Positions 1-7,205 of a stretch of 15,799 nt of DNA are shown in pieces. The translations under genes were made by a program, and so were the position numbers. The stretch comes from Thermohalobaculum sp039030915. GTDB lineage: Bacteria > Pseudomonadota > Alphaproteobacteria > Rhodobacterales > Rhodobacteraceae. Positions within the stretch are counted from its first letter, which is position 1, and each line of letters opens with the position of its first letter. The stretch is taken from assembly GCA_039030915.1 (NCBI GenBank), contig JBCCDG010000097.1, positions 1 through 15,799 on the forward strand, written 5' to 3'. The notes beneath the pieces were generated by a model. The model saw only the letters and a program-made list of their open reading frames with translations, ran no database searches and was not told the DNA's origin.

Positions 1-872
1 CGGGCGGCGTGGAGAAATCGCGCGATCCCGCCGAGAGCCAGTGTCGTGCCGTTCGTTGCCGGATCCGCTCGCCCGCGCACGCCGCCGCCGAGGAGGACCG
101 TGCCGTTATCGAACTGCTTGAGCGAGAGCGCATCGCCGAGGAGCCCGACCACCGCCTCGACAAAGGGCGCCATGCGCGTCGTGATCGCCAGCATCGGCGC
201 ATGCGCCTCAAGCGGCACGTCGTCCCCGAGCCTCGCCGCCAGTTCGCCGCCCCAGGCGCCGGCAGCGTTGACGATGACGGGCGCCTCGAAGACCGCCAGG
301 GGCGTGCGCACGCGCCAGACCGTCCCTTCGCGCCGGACGTCCCGCACCGGGCTGCCCTCCCGGATCGTGGCACCCAGCGCCTCGGCCCGGTGCCGGAACG
401 CCTGCACCGTGCGGAAGGGTTGCGCATGTCCGTCCCCCGCCACGTGGAGCGCACCGAGACAGCCGGGGGCCGCGGCGGGCAGGAGCGTGCGCAGGGTCGC
501 GGCATCGATCACTTCCTCATGCCCGAAGCCCTGCTGGCGGAGGATCGCAACCCGGCGGCGCGCGATCTCGAGCTCCTCCTCGGTGAAGCCAATCTTGAGA
601 TAGCGGCTCTCGCGGTAGCCGCAGTCGTCGTGCACCAGCGCCTCGATCTCGCGCCAGGCAGCAGCGGCGCGCACGGAGAGTGGCACCTCGGCGGTTGCGC
701 GGCCGAGACGGCGGACACCACCCGCGTTGGCGCCGGAGGCATGCCGGCCGACGCTGTCCTTCTCCAGAAGGACGACCGCATGGCCGCGTGCGGCGAGGTG
801 GAGGGCCGCCGAGCAGCCATGGATGCCGCCGCCGATGACCAGCACATCAGCGAGGCGCGGCTCAGTTCCCAC
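1..872 (-). CDS. DAO-family FAD-dependent oxidoreductase, C-terminus cut by the window
   Basis: I read this frame directly on the minus strand. It starts at GTG 872-870 and stays open to the left edge, giving 290 residues without the C-terminus. The start is well supported: GGAGG lies at 883-879, six bases upstream. It overlaps the end of the preceding gene by 11 bases. The N-terminus holds an FAD-binding Rossmann motif (VLVIGGGIHGCSAA), then the EKD-type acidic end of the second strand, and SGANAGG as in sarcosine oxidase beta/glycine oxidase relatives. Further on, VNAAGAWGGELAARLG is the typical DAO-fold segment near the FAD, followed by a substrate-domain stretch with LLGGGVRGRA. The family oxidises C-N bonds of amino acids or secondary amines, passing electrons to oxygen, an iron-sulfur partner or quinone. 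It is the third DAO protein of this operon. Substrate unknown; family call firm. Confidence 0.87.
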   Translation of the reverse strand, partial: MGTEPRLADVLVIGGGIHGCSAALHLAARGHAVVLLEKDSVGRHASGANAGGVRRLGRATAEVPLSVRAAAAWREIEALVHDDCGYRESRYLKIGFTEEELEIARRRVAILRQQGFGHEEVIDAATLRTLLPAAAPGCLGALHVAGDGHAQPFRTVQAFRHRAEALGATIREGSPVRDVRREGTVWRVRTPLAVFEAPVIVNAAGAWGGELAARLGDDVPLEAHAPMLAITTRMAPFVEAVVGLLGDALSLKQFDNGTVLLGGGVRGRADPATNGTTLALGGIARFLHAA

Positions 873-2259
873 CGGCCACCTCCATATCCGCAAAGGCGCC
901 GAGGGGGACCGGCTTCACCGGCGGGCGGAGGCGGTAGTAACCCGTCTCGGCCATGCTCTGCCCCGTCCGCGCCGCGATCGTCGCCTGCACGGTGAGCCCG
1001 CAGAAGCGGCCCTGGCAGGGACCCATTCCCGCACGGCTGAAGCTCTTGAGCTGGTTGGGGCCGAGAAGGCCGTTGTCGATCAGGGGCAGGAGCGTACCAG
1101 CGGTAATCTCCTCGCAGCGGCAGACCACCGTGTCAGGCGCTGCCGGCACCAGGAACTGCGGGGCGGGGCGGTAGAGCGCATCGAGGAACGGGCGGAGGCG
1201 ACCGGCGAGGGCGCGGCGGCGGGTCGGGGCCGCGGCGGCACGGTCGCGAGCGCTCTGGCGGAGGAGGCCTGCGCGGTAGAGCGCATCGAGGGCGGCCAGC
1301 TCGCCGCGGGCCGTCGCCGCCTCCCAGCCCTCGACGCCGCCGCCATCGCCGGCGACATGGATGGCGGGCGCGCTGCTCAGGCCCCAGCGGTCGAGCCGCG
1401 GCTCCCAGCAGAGCCGGGCGTCGTGCCAGTCATGCGCGAGGCCCGCGGCCATCGTGAGGTTCACGGACGGGACGACGCCCTGGTGGAGCAACACATGCGG
1501 GGTTTCGATCCGTCCGCGCTCGCCCGCCTCGGTCTCCCAGCGCACGGCTTCGGCCCGGGTACTTCCCTCGATGGCGAGCGTGCTCACGCCCTCGATATGA
1601 GGCACGCCCGCGCGGTGGATGGCGCGGCGCCAGGCGAGGCCCTTGAGGAAGAGTCGTGGCGCCATCAGTGCGGCAGGCAAGTGGCGCAGGGCGCGGCGGC
1701 GCGCGGTTGTGGAGCCTGTATCGAGGATCGCGGCCGGCGGGCTGCCTGCGGCGATGTACTGGACCGCGAGGAGGTAGAGGAGGGGCCCCGTGCCCGCCAG
1801 CACCGCACCCTCGGCGGCGAGGCCCGATGCCTTCAGCAGCGTCTGCGCACCGCCGGCGGTCATGACGCCGGGCAGCGTCCAGCCGGGCACCGGAAAGGGA
1901 CGCTCCTGCGCGCCGCTTGCGACGATCACGCGCGGCACCCTGAGAAGATGGGCGCGCCCCTCCGCCGTGTAGCCGATCTCCGCGCCATCCTCGCCCGTAG
2001 GCGCCAGCTGCCAGACCGTGGCGCCGGGGCGGTAGCGCGCGCCAGAGAGGCGAATGCGCGCAACGGCGTCCATTCCCGCCGCATAGTCTGGGCCGAGGAG
2101 TGCCGCGCGATCCTTCGGCACCTCGCCGACGGCACGCCATACCTGGCCGCCGGGCGCCGGGTTTTCGTCGAGCAGAAGCACATCGAGCCCACCCTCGGCG
2201 GAGCGCGCCGCGGCGGCGAGGCCCGCGGGGCCGGCGCCGATGACGACGAGGTCTGTCAT
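862..2259 (-). CDS. FAD/NAD(P)-binding oxidoreductase with BFD-type [2Fe-2S] domain (HcnB/OoxA/LhpF-like)
   Basis: A 465-residue protein. The N-terminal Rossmann motif is VVIGAGPAGLAAA (residues 5-17), followed by the acidic LLLDENPAPGGQVWRA segment. A second nucleotide-binding region, AVLAGTGPLLYLLA, lies near residues 152-165, and HVAGDGGGVEGWEAA (301-315) is the C-terminal FAD motif. The last hundred residues carry a bacterioferritin-associated-ferredoxin-like cluster site: C380, C382, C415 and C420 (C-x-C ... C-x4-C). Known relatives are the alpha-type subunits of opine oxidases, hydrogen cyanide synthase and D-hydroxyproline dehydrogenase. They act with a DAO-fold subunit and a small [2Fe-2S] subunit, and both are encoded next to this gene. 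Its ATG overlaps the stop of the [2Fe-2S] gene (ATGA), so translation is probably coupled. I infer an electron-transfer role within a multisubunit amine/amino-acid dehydrogenase. Confidence 0.9.
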   Translation of the reverse strand: MTDLVVIGAGPAGLAAAARSAEGGLDVLLLDENPAPGGQVWRAVGEVPKDRAALLGPDYAAGMDAVARIRLSGARYRPGATVWQLAPTGEDGAEIGYTAEGRAHLLRVPRVIVASGAQERPFPVPGWTLPGVMTAGGAQTLLKASGLAAEGAVLAGTGPLLYLLAVQYIAAGSPPAAILDTGSTTARRRALRHLPAALMAPRLFLKGLAWRRAIHRAGVPHIEGVSTLAIEGSTRAEAVRWETEAGERGRIETPHVLLHQGVVPSVNLTMAAGLAHDWHDARLCWEPRLDRWGLSSAPAIHVAGDGGGVEGWEAATARGELAALDALYRAGLLRQSARDRAAAAPTRRRALAGRLRPFLDALYRPAPQFLVPAAPDTVVCRCEEITAGTLLPLIDNGLLGPNQLKSFSRAGMGPCQGRFCGLTVQATIAARTGQSMAETGYYRLRPPVKPVPLGAFADMEVAGGN

Positions 2260-2555
2260 GCGCGGAGCGGCGCACCCGCGCCGTCCTGCCGGGCGATCTT
2301 CATGCCGTCGGCGGCGGGGACGAGGCAGGCCTGTCGGTTGGGCTGGCCATCGATGATTACGAGGCAGTCGAAGCAGGCGCCCATCAGGCAGAAGGGACCA
2401 CGGGGGCTGCCGGTCCGGGGCGTCGTGCGAAAGCTATCGATGCCGGCGGCGAGGAGCGCGGCAGCCACGGAATCGCCCGGACGAGCGTGAAGCTCCCGGC
2501 CCTCGAAACTGAGACGCAGGATCGTGCCGTCGATGCCCTCAAGCCGCCTGAACAT
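2256..2555 (-). CDS. small [2Fe-2S] ferredoxin-like subunit (HcnA/OoxC/LhpE type)
   Basis: A 99-residue protein from ATG 2555. I chose this start because GGGAGG lies at 2565-2560, four bases upstream, and because the longer reading frame to 2633 would run deep into the preceding gene with unrelated Gly/Pro/Arg-rich residues. The N-terminus has the beta-grasp lead-in (LRLSFEGRELHARPGDSVAAALL). The cluster ligands are C56, C61, C64 and C77, the plant-type C-x4-C-x2-C-x12-C pattern within PFCLMGACFDCLV. Family members are the gamma/A subunits of heterotrimeric opine oxidases and related dehydrogenases. They relay electrons between the flavin subunits. It overlaps the upstream DAO gene by 17 bases and the downstream FAD gene by four. 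Family assignment is strong; the exact partner among three DAO proteins is inferred. Confidence 0.9.
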   Translation of the reverse strand: MFRRLEGIDGTILRLSFEGRELHARPGDSVAAALLAAGIDSFRTTPRTGSPRGPFCLMGACFDCLVIIDGQPNRQACLVPAADGMKIARQDGAGAPLRA

Positions 2556-3666
2556 CGAACCTCCCGGGCCCGAGCGTGGCGGCCTCCCCGCCGAGCCGTC
2601 CCTCGACCACCATTCCAGCGAGATGCCCTGCATGGGCGGCCGCCAACGTCACGCCGCTATGGCAGGCGGCGGCGAAGGCGCCGGGATGTTCGGACGAGCG
2701 GTCGTAGACCGGCAGGCCGTCGGGCGTCATGACACGGAGGGCGGCCCAGCTCCGCACGATCTGGGCGTGCGCCAGCATGGGAAACGTGCGGCGCGCACGG
2801 TCGGTGATCTGGCGGAGGATGCCGGGCGTGCTGGTCGTGTCGAAGCCCGCCTCTTCCTTGCTGTCGCCGAGGAGGACGGTGCCTTCGCCCGTCTGGCGGA
2901 TATGGGTCGTGGGAAGCTCGAGGAAGCGGGGCATGCGCTCGGCCACCAGCACCTGGCCCTTCTGGGGGCGGACGGGCTGGCGCAGCCCCAGCATCGGCGC
3001 GAGGGCCGCGTTGCCGAGGCCCGCGGCAAGAACGATGCGGCCCGCACGCAGCCGCTCGGTGCCCGCCTCCAGCAGGAAGCCCGAGCCTTCAGGGGCGACG
3101 CGGGTCACCCGGTGGCCGGGTCGGAGCGTGCCGCCCGCGCGCACGAAGCCCTGCTGGAGCGCGCTGAGGAGGCGGAGGGGATCGACATGCCCGTCCTGCG
3201 CGCTCCAGGAGCCGCCGACGACGTCCGGCCCGAGGCCCGGCAGGTGCCGGGCGAGCGCGTTGCGCCCGAGCATCTCGTAATCGAAGCGGCTGCCGGGCTG
3301 GGCGGCGAGGCTGGCCATCGCCTTGCCGCGCGTCTCGAATTCCTCCTCCGAAAGGCAGACATGAATGCCGCCCATTTGCTCGAGCTGGAGGGCCGTGCCG
3401 GTCTCGGCCTCGAGGGCGGCGGCAAGGTCGGGCCAGAGCGCCGCGCTTTCCTGCGTCCAGCGGGCATAGGGGGCGGCGCGGGCACCCTTGCCCTGGACCC
3501 AGACGAGGCCGAAATTGCCGCGAGCGGCGCGGAACGCCTCGTCTCCCTCGTCGAGGATCACCGCGCGAAGGCCGCGTTTGGCAAGCCCGTAGCCGATGGC
3601 GGAGCCGAGGAGGCCGCCGCCCACCACCGCCACGTCCCAGGAGCGTTCCATCGGATGCGCGCTCAT
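2539..3666 (-). CDS. DAO-family FAD-dependent oxidoreductase (probable catalytic subunit of the [2Fe-2S] dehydrogenase)
   Basis: A 375-residue protein. ATG 3666 overlaps the stop of the previous gene (ATGA); an in-frame ATG at 3651 is an alternative. The FAD Rossmann motif WDVAVVGGGLLGSAIGYGLA occupies residues 10-29, followed by AVILDEGDEAFRAARGNFGLVWVQ. The middle shows IVLAAGLGNAALAPMLGLRQPVRPQKGQ, typical of DAO proteins. The C-terminal WAALRVMTPDGLPVYDRSSEHPG ... HSGVTLAAAHAGHLAGMV segment matches the conserved end of the HcnC/LhpB/sarcosine-oxidase group, where the flavin pyrimidine and substrate carboxylate are bound. Because the [2Fe-2S] gene follows at once, I infer that this is the substrate-oxidising subunit of a three-protein dehydrogenase. 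Substrates of relatives include opines, D-hydroxyproline, glycine and sarcosine. Nothing here singles one out. Confidence 0.9.
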   Translation of the reverse strand: MSAHPMERSWDVAVVGGGLLGSAIGYGLAKRGLRAVILDEGDEAFRAARGNFGLVWVQGKGARAAPYARWTQESAALWPDLAAALEAETGTALQLEQMGGIHVCLSEEEFETRGKAMASLAAQPGSRFDYEMLGRNALARHLPGLGPDVVGGSWSAQDGHVDPLRLLSALQQGFVRAGGTLRPGHRVTRVAPEGSGFLLEAGTERLRAGRIVLAAGLGNAALAPMLGLRQPVRPQKGQVLVAERMPRFLELPTTHIRQTGEGTVLLGDSKEEAGFDTTSTPGILRQITDRARRTFPMLAHAQIVRSWAALRVMTPDGLPVYDRSSEHPGAFAAACHSGVTLAAAHAGHLAGMVVEGRLGGEAATLGPGRFDVQAA

Positions 3667-4895
3667 CCGAAGCGGTCCACGGCATAGGGGCCGAGATCGA
3701 GATTGGTCGGCTGGCGGGTAACGAGGCCGGCGACGATCTCCCCCGTCGCCGGCGCCATGCCGAAGCCGTAATGCGCGTGGCCGAAGGCGCAGATGAGGCC
3801 GGGATGGCCGGGCACGGGCCCGATCGCTGGCAGGCTGTCCGGCAGGCTGGGGCGGCGGCCCATCCAGTACTCCGGCTCAGCCGTGTTGATTTCTGGGAAG
3901 AGGGACTTGGCCTGGCGTTCGAGGACCTTGGCGCGGCGCATGTCGGGCGCCGCGTCGATGCCTGCAAACTCGGCGGTGCCCGCGCAGCGGACGCCCATCT
4001 CCATGGAGCTCGCGACGAACTTTCCAGGCACGTCCATGATCGAGTTCTCGATCTCGATGCCCGGGTTCTTGAGCACGCAGTGATAGCCGCGCTCCGCCTC
4101 GAGCGGCAGGCGTATCCCGAGGGGTTCGAGCAGCCGCGTCGACCACGCGCCGGCGGCGAGGACGACCGTCTCGGCATGCTCTGTCTCCCCGCCGCTGTGC
4201 AGCGTCCACCCCTCCGGGCCGGGTGTGAGGCGGTCTATGGCCCTGCGGTGGAAGGTGACGCCGAGCGCCTTCGCCTTCCTGGCGATGGCGCGCCCGATGG
4301 CGCCGGGGTCGCGCCCGCGGCCGTGGCCCGAAAGGACGACGGCGGCCTCATAGTCCGGCGCGAGGGCCGGTTCGAGGCGGCGAAGATCGGCGCCCTCGAC
4401 GATCTCCATCGGCACCTTGCGGTCGCGGCGCAGGCGCCAGGGCGTGCTCTCGAGGTCGATATCCGCGCGCTTCCTGAAGACGTGCAGATAGAGGCTGTCG
4501 CGGACGAGGTGCTCCTGACCTGTCCCTGCGAGGTTGCGGCGGTAGAGCTCGAGGCTGGGGCGGCTGAGGGCCATCATCGCATCGCCGATGCGGTCGAGTC
4601 CGTCGGCGCGGCCTGCGCGGAGGAAGCGAAGTGCCCAGGGAAGGAACCTGAGCGCATAGGCCGGGCGCACGCGGAGAGGACCGTCCGGGTCGAGAAGCCA
4701 GCGGGGGACGGAGCGCCACACGCCAGGCAGCGCCTGCGGCACGCAGGTCCAGGTGCTGATTACGCCTGCATTGCCGTGGCTGGCGCCCGAAGCGGGCGGC
4801 TCGGGATCGAAGACCGCGACGCTCTGCCCCCGCTCGACGAGGGAGATGGCGCAGGCGATCCCGACCGCGCCAGCGCCGATGACGGCGACGGTCAT
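3663..4895 (-). CDS. DadA-like D-amino acid dehydrogenase family flavoprotein
   Basis: A 410-residue protein close to the usual DadA length. The N-terminal FAD motif MTVAVIGAGAVGIACAISL is followed by VAVFDPEPPASGASHGNAGVIS, in which the GAS-GNAG segment is characteristic of DadA proteins. Later landmarks are VVLAAGAWSTRLLEPLGIRLPLEAERGYHCVL (FAD contact and the RGYH motif) and the C-terminal YWMGRRPSLPDSLPAIGPVPG ... GHAHYGFGMAPATGEIVA, also DadA-like. Known family members oxidise D-amino acids to 2-oxo acids plus ammonia and pass electrons to quinone at the inner membrane face. The gene overlaps the TRAP permease gene by four bases (ATGA), so it probably acts on the imported compound or a product of it. 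The preferred substrate cannot be told. It differs clearly from the next DAO gene and is not a recent duplicate. Confidence 0.9.
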   Translation of the reverse strand: MTVAVIGAGAVGIACAISLVERGQSVAVFDPEPPASGASHGNAGVISTWTCVPQALPGVWRSVPRWLLDPDGPLRVRPAYALRFLPWALRFLRAGRADGLDRIGDAMMALSRPSLELYRRNLAGTGQEHLVRDSLYLHVFRKRADIDLESTPWRLRRDRKVPMEIVEGADLRRLEPALAPDYEAAVVLSGHGRGRDPGAIGRAIARKAKALGVTFHRRAIDRLTPGPEGWTLHSGGETEHAETVVLAAGAWSTRLLEPLGIRLPLEAERGYHCVLKNPGIEIENSIMDVPGKFVASSMEMGVRCAGTAEFAGIDAAPDMRRAKVLERQAKSLFPEINTAEPEYWMGRRPSLPDSLPAIGPVPGHPGLICAFGHAHYGFGMAPATGEIVAGLVTRQPTNLDLGPYAVDRFG

Positions 4896-6994
4896 TCGGC
4901 CGCTGTCTGCGCGGGGCGCTCAGCCGCCAAGTTGCGGCGGCGGGCAAGCACCTGCTGGGCCATGACGGGGACGAGGACGACGAGGGAATAGATGTCCGAG
5001 GTCATGCCCGGCGCCACCATCAGCACGCCCGCGACGCCCATGCCCGCGCGCACGATGCCGGGCATCGGCGCGAGGAAGAAGCCGGCGACGGCGGTGGCGG
5101 TCATGAAGACGCCGGCCGCGCAGGTGAGCGTGGTGGCGATGAAGGCCTGCCAGGTGAAGGCGTCGGTCACGATCAGCATGGCGGGCTGATAGACGAAGAC
5201 CATGGGCACCATCAGCTTGGCGATGCCGAGCGAGAAGGCGCTGAGCCCGGTGCGGAACGGATTGGCGCCCGCGATGCCGGCAGCGGCGTAGGCGGAGGCG
5301 CAGACCGGCGGCGTGATCTCGGAGATGACGCCGTAGTAGAGGACAAAGAGATGCGATGCGATGGGCGGCACGCCGAGATTGCCGAGCGCGGGCTGCGCGA
5401 CCGTGGCGAGCATGATGTAGAGGGCGGTCGTCGGCAGGCCCGCGCCCATCAGGATGCAGGTCACGGCGATGAGGCAGAGCGAGATCAGCAGCGTCACGGC
5501 ATCGAGCGAGAAGTCCATGAGCGGGATGGCGGTGATGATCGGCAGCACGCCTTCGGCCATCGTCTTCGCGCTGTTGGTGACCATGAAGCCGAGCCGGAAG
5601 CCGAGGCCGGTGGAGTTCACGACGCCCACGACGATGCCGATCGCCGCGCAGACGGCGCCCACGGCCAGCGCGTATTTGACGCCCATGACGCAGGCGTCCG
5701 CCACGTCCCGCAGCCCGATGCGGTGCATGGGGTTGAGGAAGCCGATGACGAGTGCCGAGGTGATGCCCCAGAAGGCCGCCATGTTGGGCGAGTAGCCCGA
5801 GAAGAGCACGTAGATGAGCACGACGAGCGGCACGGCGGTGGGCCAGCCCTTCTTGATCACCTCCACAAAGCGGGGGATCTCGCTCTCCTCCATGCCCCTG
5901 AGGCCAAGGCGGCGGGCCTGGAAATGCACGATGGAGAGGACGCCGATATAGTGCATGGCGGCGGGTACGAGGGCCGCGAGGACGACGGTGGTGTAGGGGA
6001 CCTCCAGGAACTCCGCCATCACGAAGGCGGCGGCGCCCATGATGGGCGGCGTGATCTGACCGCCGGCGCTCGACGCGGCCTCGACCCCGCCGGCCAGGTG
6101 GCCGGGATAGCCCATGCGCTTCATGTTCGGGATCGTCAGCGAGCCGGTGCTTACCGTGTTGGCGATGGAGCTGCCGGAAATCGTGCCGAAGAAGGCCGAT
6201 GAGACCACCGAGACCTTGGCGAGGCCGCCCGTGTAGCGCCCGGCCATGACGGCGGCGATGTCGACGAAGAACTGGCCGAGCCCCATGCGCTGGGCCAGCA
6301 CGCCGAAGAGCACGAAGTGAAAGACGACGGTCGAGACGATCCAGAGGGTGACGCCGAAGATCCCCTCGGCCGGGAAGTACATGTTGTTGATGTACTGCGC
6401 CCAGGTGATCCCGGGATGCATCAAGATCTGGAGCGGCATGTAGGGCCCGAAGACCGCGTAGCCGGTGAAGATCAGGATGATGATCGGGACCACGATGCCG
6501 AGGGTCCGCCGCACGGCCTCGAGCAGCACGACGATCAGGATCGTGCCCATCACGATGTCGATGGTCGCGGGATTGCCCTGGCGGAGCACCTGCTCCTCGA
6601 GCGTGTACTGCCCGCCGAGGAAGGTGAAGCTGATCTCGTACCAGGTGACGCCCACATAGAGCGCCGCTGCGATACCGAGGATCATCAGTGCCCAATCCCA
6701 GAGCGGCACGTTGGCGAAGCGATACCACGCCCGGCTGATCTCCTCGGACGCCGGGCCGCGAAAGGCCGGATAGCCGATGAAGATCAGGATACAGAGCCCC
6801 GACATATGGATGCCCATATGCCAGTAGTCGATCGGCGTGCCCCAGCCTGCGGTCCAGTAATGGTAGAGCGCGAAGACGATGGCGAAGGCGTAGACGAAAT
6901 GGCCGAGCCAGGGGGAGATCGCGCGGGTCTGGAGCGTGGTGTCGTATTGACGCTCGAGCGCCTCGGCCTTCGCGACGTCGTACTGCTGGCTCAT
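4892..6994 (-). CDS. TRAP transporter permease, fused 4TM (DctQ) and 12TM (DctM) type, TAXI class
   Basis: A 700-residue, strongly hydrophobic protein. ATG 6994 is preceded by GGAG with a six-base spacer. After a short cytosolic N-terminus come the DctQ-like helices (about residues 31-175, for example WLGHFVYAFAIVFALYHYW and WDWALMILGIAAALYVGV), then the DctM-like portion. Conserved DctM signatures are present: GTISGSSIANTVSTGSLTIP (270-289), SSAGGQITPPIMGAAAFVMAEF (308-329), GAGLPTTALYIM, and SEITPPVCASAYAAAGIAGANP. Fused QM permeases are the usual partners of TAXI-type receptors, and such a receptor gene lies just upstream. The complex takes up a solute with Na+ or H+ symport across the inner membrane. 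Known TAXI ligands are mostly carboxylates and amino acids such as glutamate. The following DadA-like gene overlaps by four bases, linking uptake to oxidation. Confidence 0.96.
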   Translation of the reverse strand: MSQQYDVAKAEALERQYDTTLQTRAISPWLGHFVYAFAIVFALYHYWTAGWGTPIDYWHMGIHMSGLCILIFIGYPAFRGPASEEISRAWYRFANVPLWDWALMILGIAAALYVGVTWYEISFTFLGGQYTLEEQVLRQGNPATIDIVMGTILIVVLLEAVRRTLGIVVPIIILIFTGYAVFGPYMPLQILMHPGITWAQYINNMYFPAEGIFGVTLWIVSTVVFHFVLFGVLAQRMGLGQFFVDIAAVMAGRYTGGLAKVSVVSSAFFGTISGSSIANTVSTGSLTIPNMKRMGYPGHLAGGVEAASSAGGQITPPIMGAAAFVMAEFLEVPYTTVVLAALVPAAMHYIGVLSIVHFQARRLGLRGMEESEIPRFVEVIKKGWPTAVPLVVLIYVLFSGYSPNMAAFWGITSALVIGFLNPMHRIGLRDVADACVMGVKYALAVGAVCAAIGIVVGVVNSTGLGFRLGFMVTNSAKTMAEGVLPIITAIPLMDFSLDAVTLLISLCLIAVTCILMGAGLPTTALYIMLATVAQPALGNLGVPPIASHLFVLYYGVISEITPPVCASAYAAAGIAGANPFRTGLSAFSLGIAKLMVPMVFVYQPAMLIVTDAFTWQAFIATTLTCAAGVFMTATAVAGFFLAPMPGIVRAGMGVAGVLMVAPGMTSDIYSLVVLVPVMAQQVLARRRNLAAERPAQTAAE

Positions 6995-7035
6995 CCTACA
7001 CTCCGCTCGTTATCGGCGGAGGGCCGGTGCCGCGG

Positions 7036-7075
7036 ACCCCTCCCCCTGTCCCTCCCCGCGAAGGGGAGGGGGCGA
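7036..7075 (+). repeat. GC-rich palindromic repeat, copy A, in the TAXI-permease intergenic space
   Basis: A C-rich then G-rich stretch centred on a perfect 8-bp hairpin: CCCTCCCC (7050-7057), five-base loop GCGAA, GGGGAGGG (7063-7070). No T-tract follows on either strand, so it is not a standard intrinsic terminator. In the minus-strand transcript it would fold between the receptor stop and the permease ribosome-binding site. A related element in the opposite orientation lies about 60 bases away. It resembles the short palindromic intergenic repeats common in alphaproteobacteria; I cannot name a family. Confidence 0.7.
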
Positions 7076-7130
7076 TGTTTCAGCCGCCGGCTGTCAGTCC
7101 GCCGTGTTGGTGCCCTTCTGGCAGGTTCCG

Positions 7131-7175
7131 TCCCGTCCCCCGCCGAGGGGGAGGGTAGGGGAGAGGGTCGGACGG
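7131..7175 (-). repeat. GC-rich palindromic repeat, copy B, inverted relative to copy A
   Basis: Read on the minus strand this runs from CGACCCTCTCCCCTACC into a hairpin of TCCCCC, loop TCGGC, GGGGGA (arms at 7152-7147 and 7141-7136). Its layout, a C-rich lead of several CCCT units followed by a hairpin, matches copy A read on the plus strand. The two copies are therefore diverged and inverted. Together they occupy much of the 211-base gap between the receptor and permease genes. The likely effect is to protect or stall the receptor mRNA end, giving more receptor than permease; this is inference. Confidence 0.6.
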
Positions 7176-7205
7176 CAGCGGAGCCCAGTCAGGCGGCGGC
7201 CGTTG

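Noticed and set aside
862..3666. Reading the [2Fe-2S]/FAD/DAO set as hydrogen cyanide synthase hcnABC
   Set aside because: The architecture is shared by opine oxidases and D-hydroxyproline dehydrogenases. The extra DAO genes and an importer fit catabolism better than cyanide formation.
9..4991. Long plus-strand reading frames at 9-995, 727-2490, 2524-3687 and 3771-4991
   Set aside because: They are antisense to well-supported flavoprotein genes, rich in Arg, Ala, Gly and His, and show no family motif. In GC-rich DNA such shadow frames are expected.
7050..7070. Rho-independent terminator after the receptor gene
   Set aside because: The hairpin is strong but no T-tract follows on either strand, and the permease of the same transporter lies downstream.
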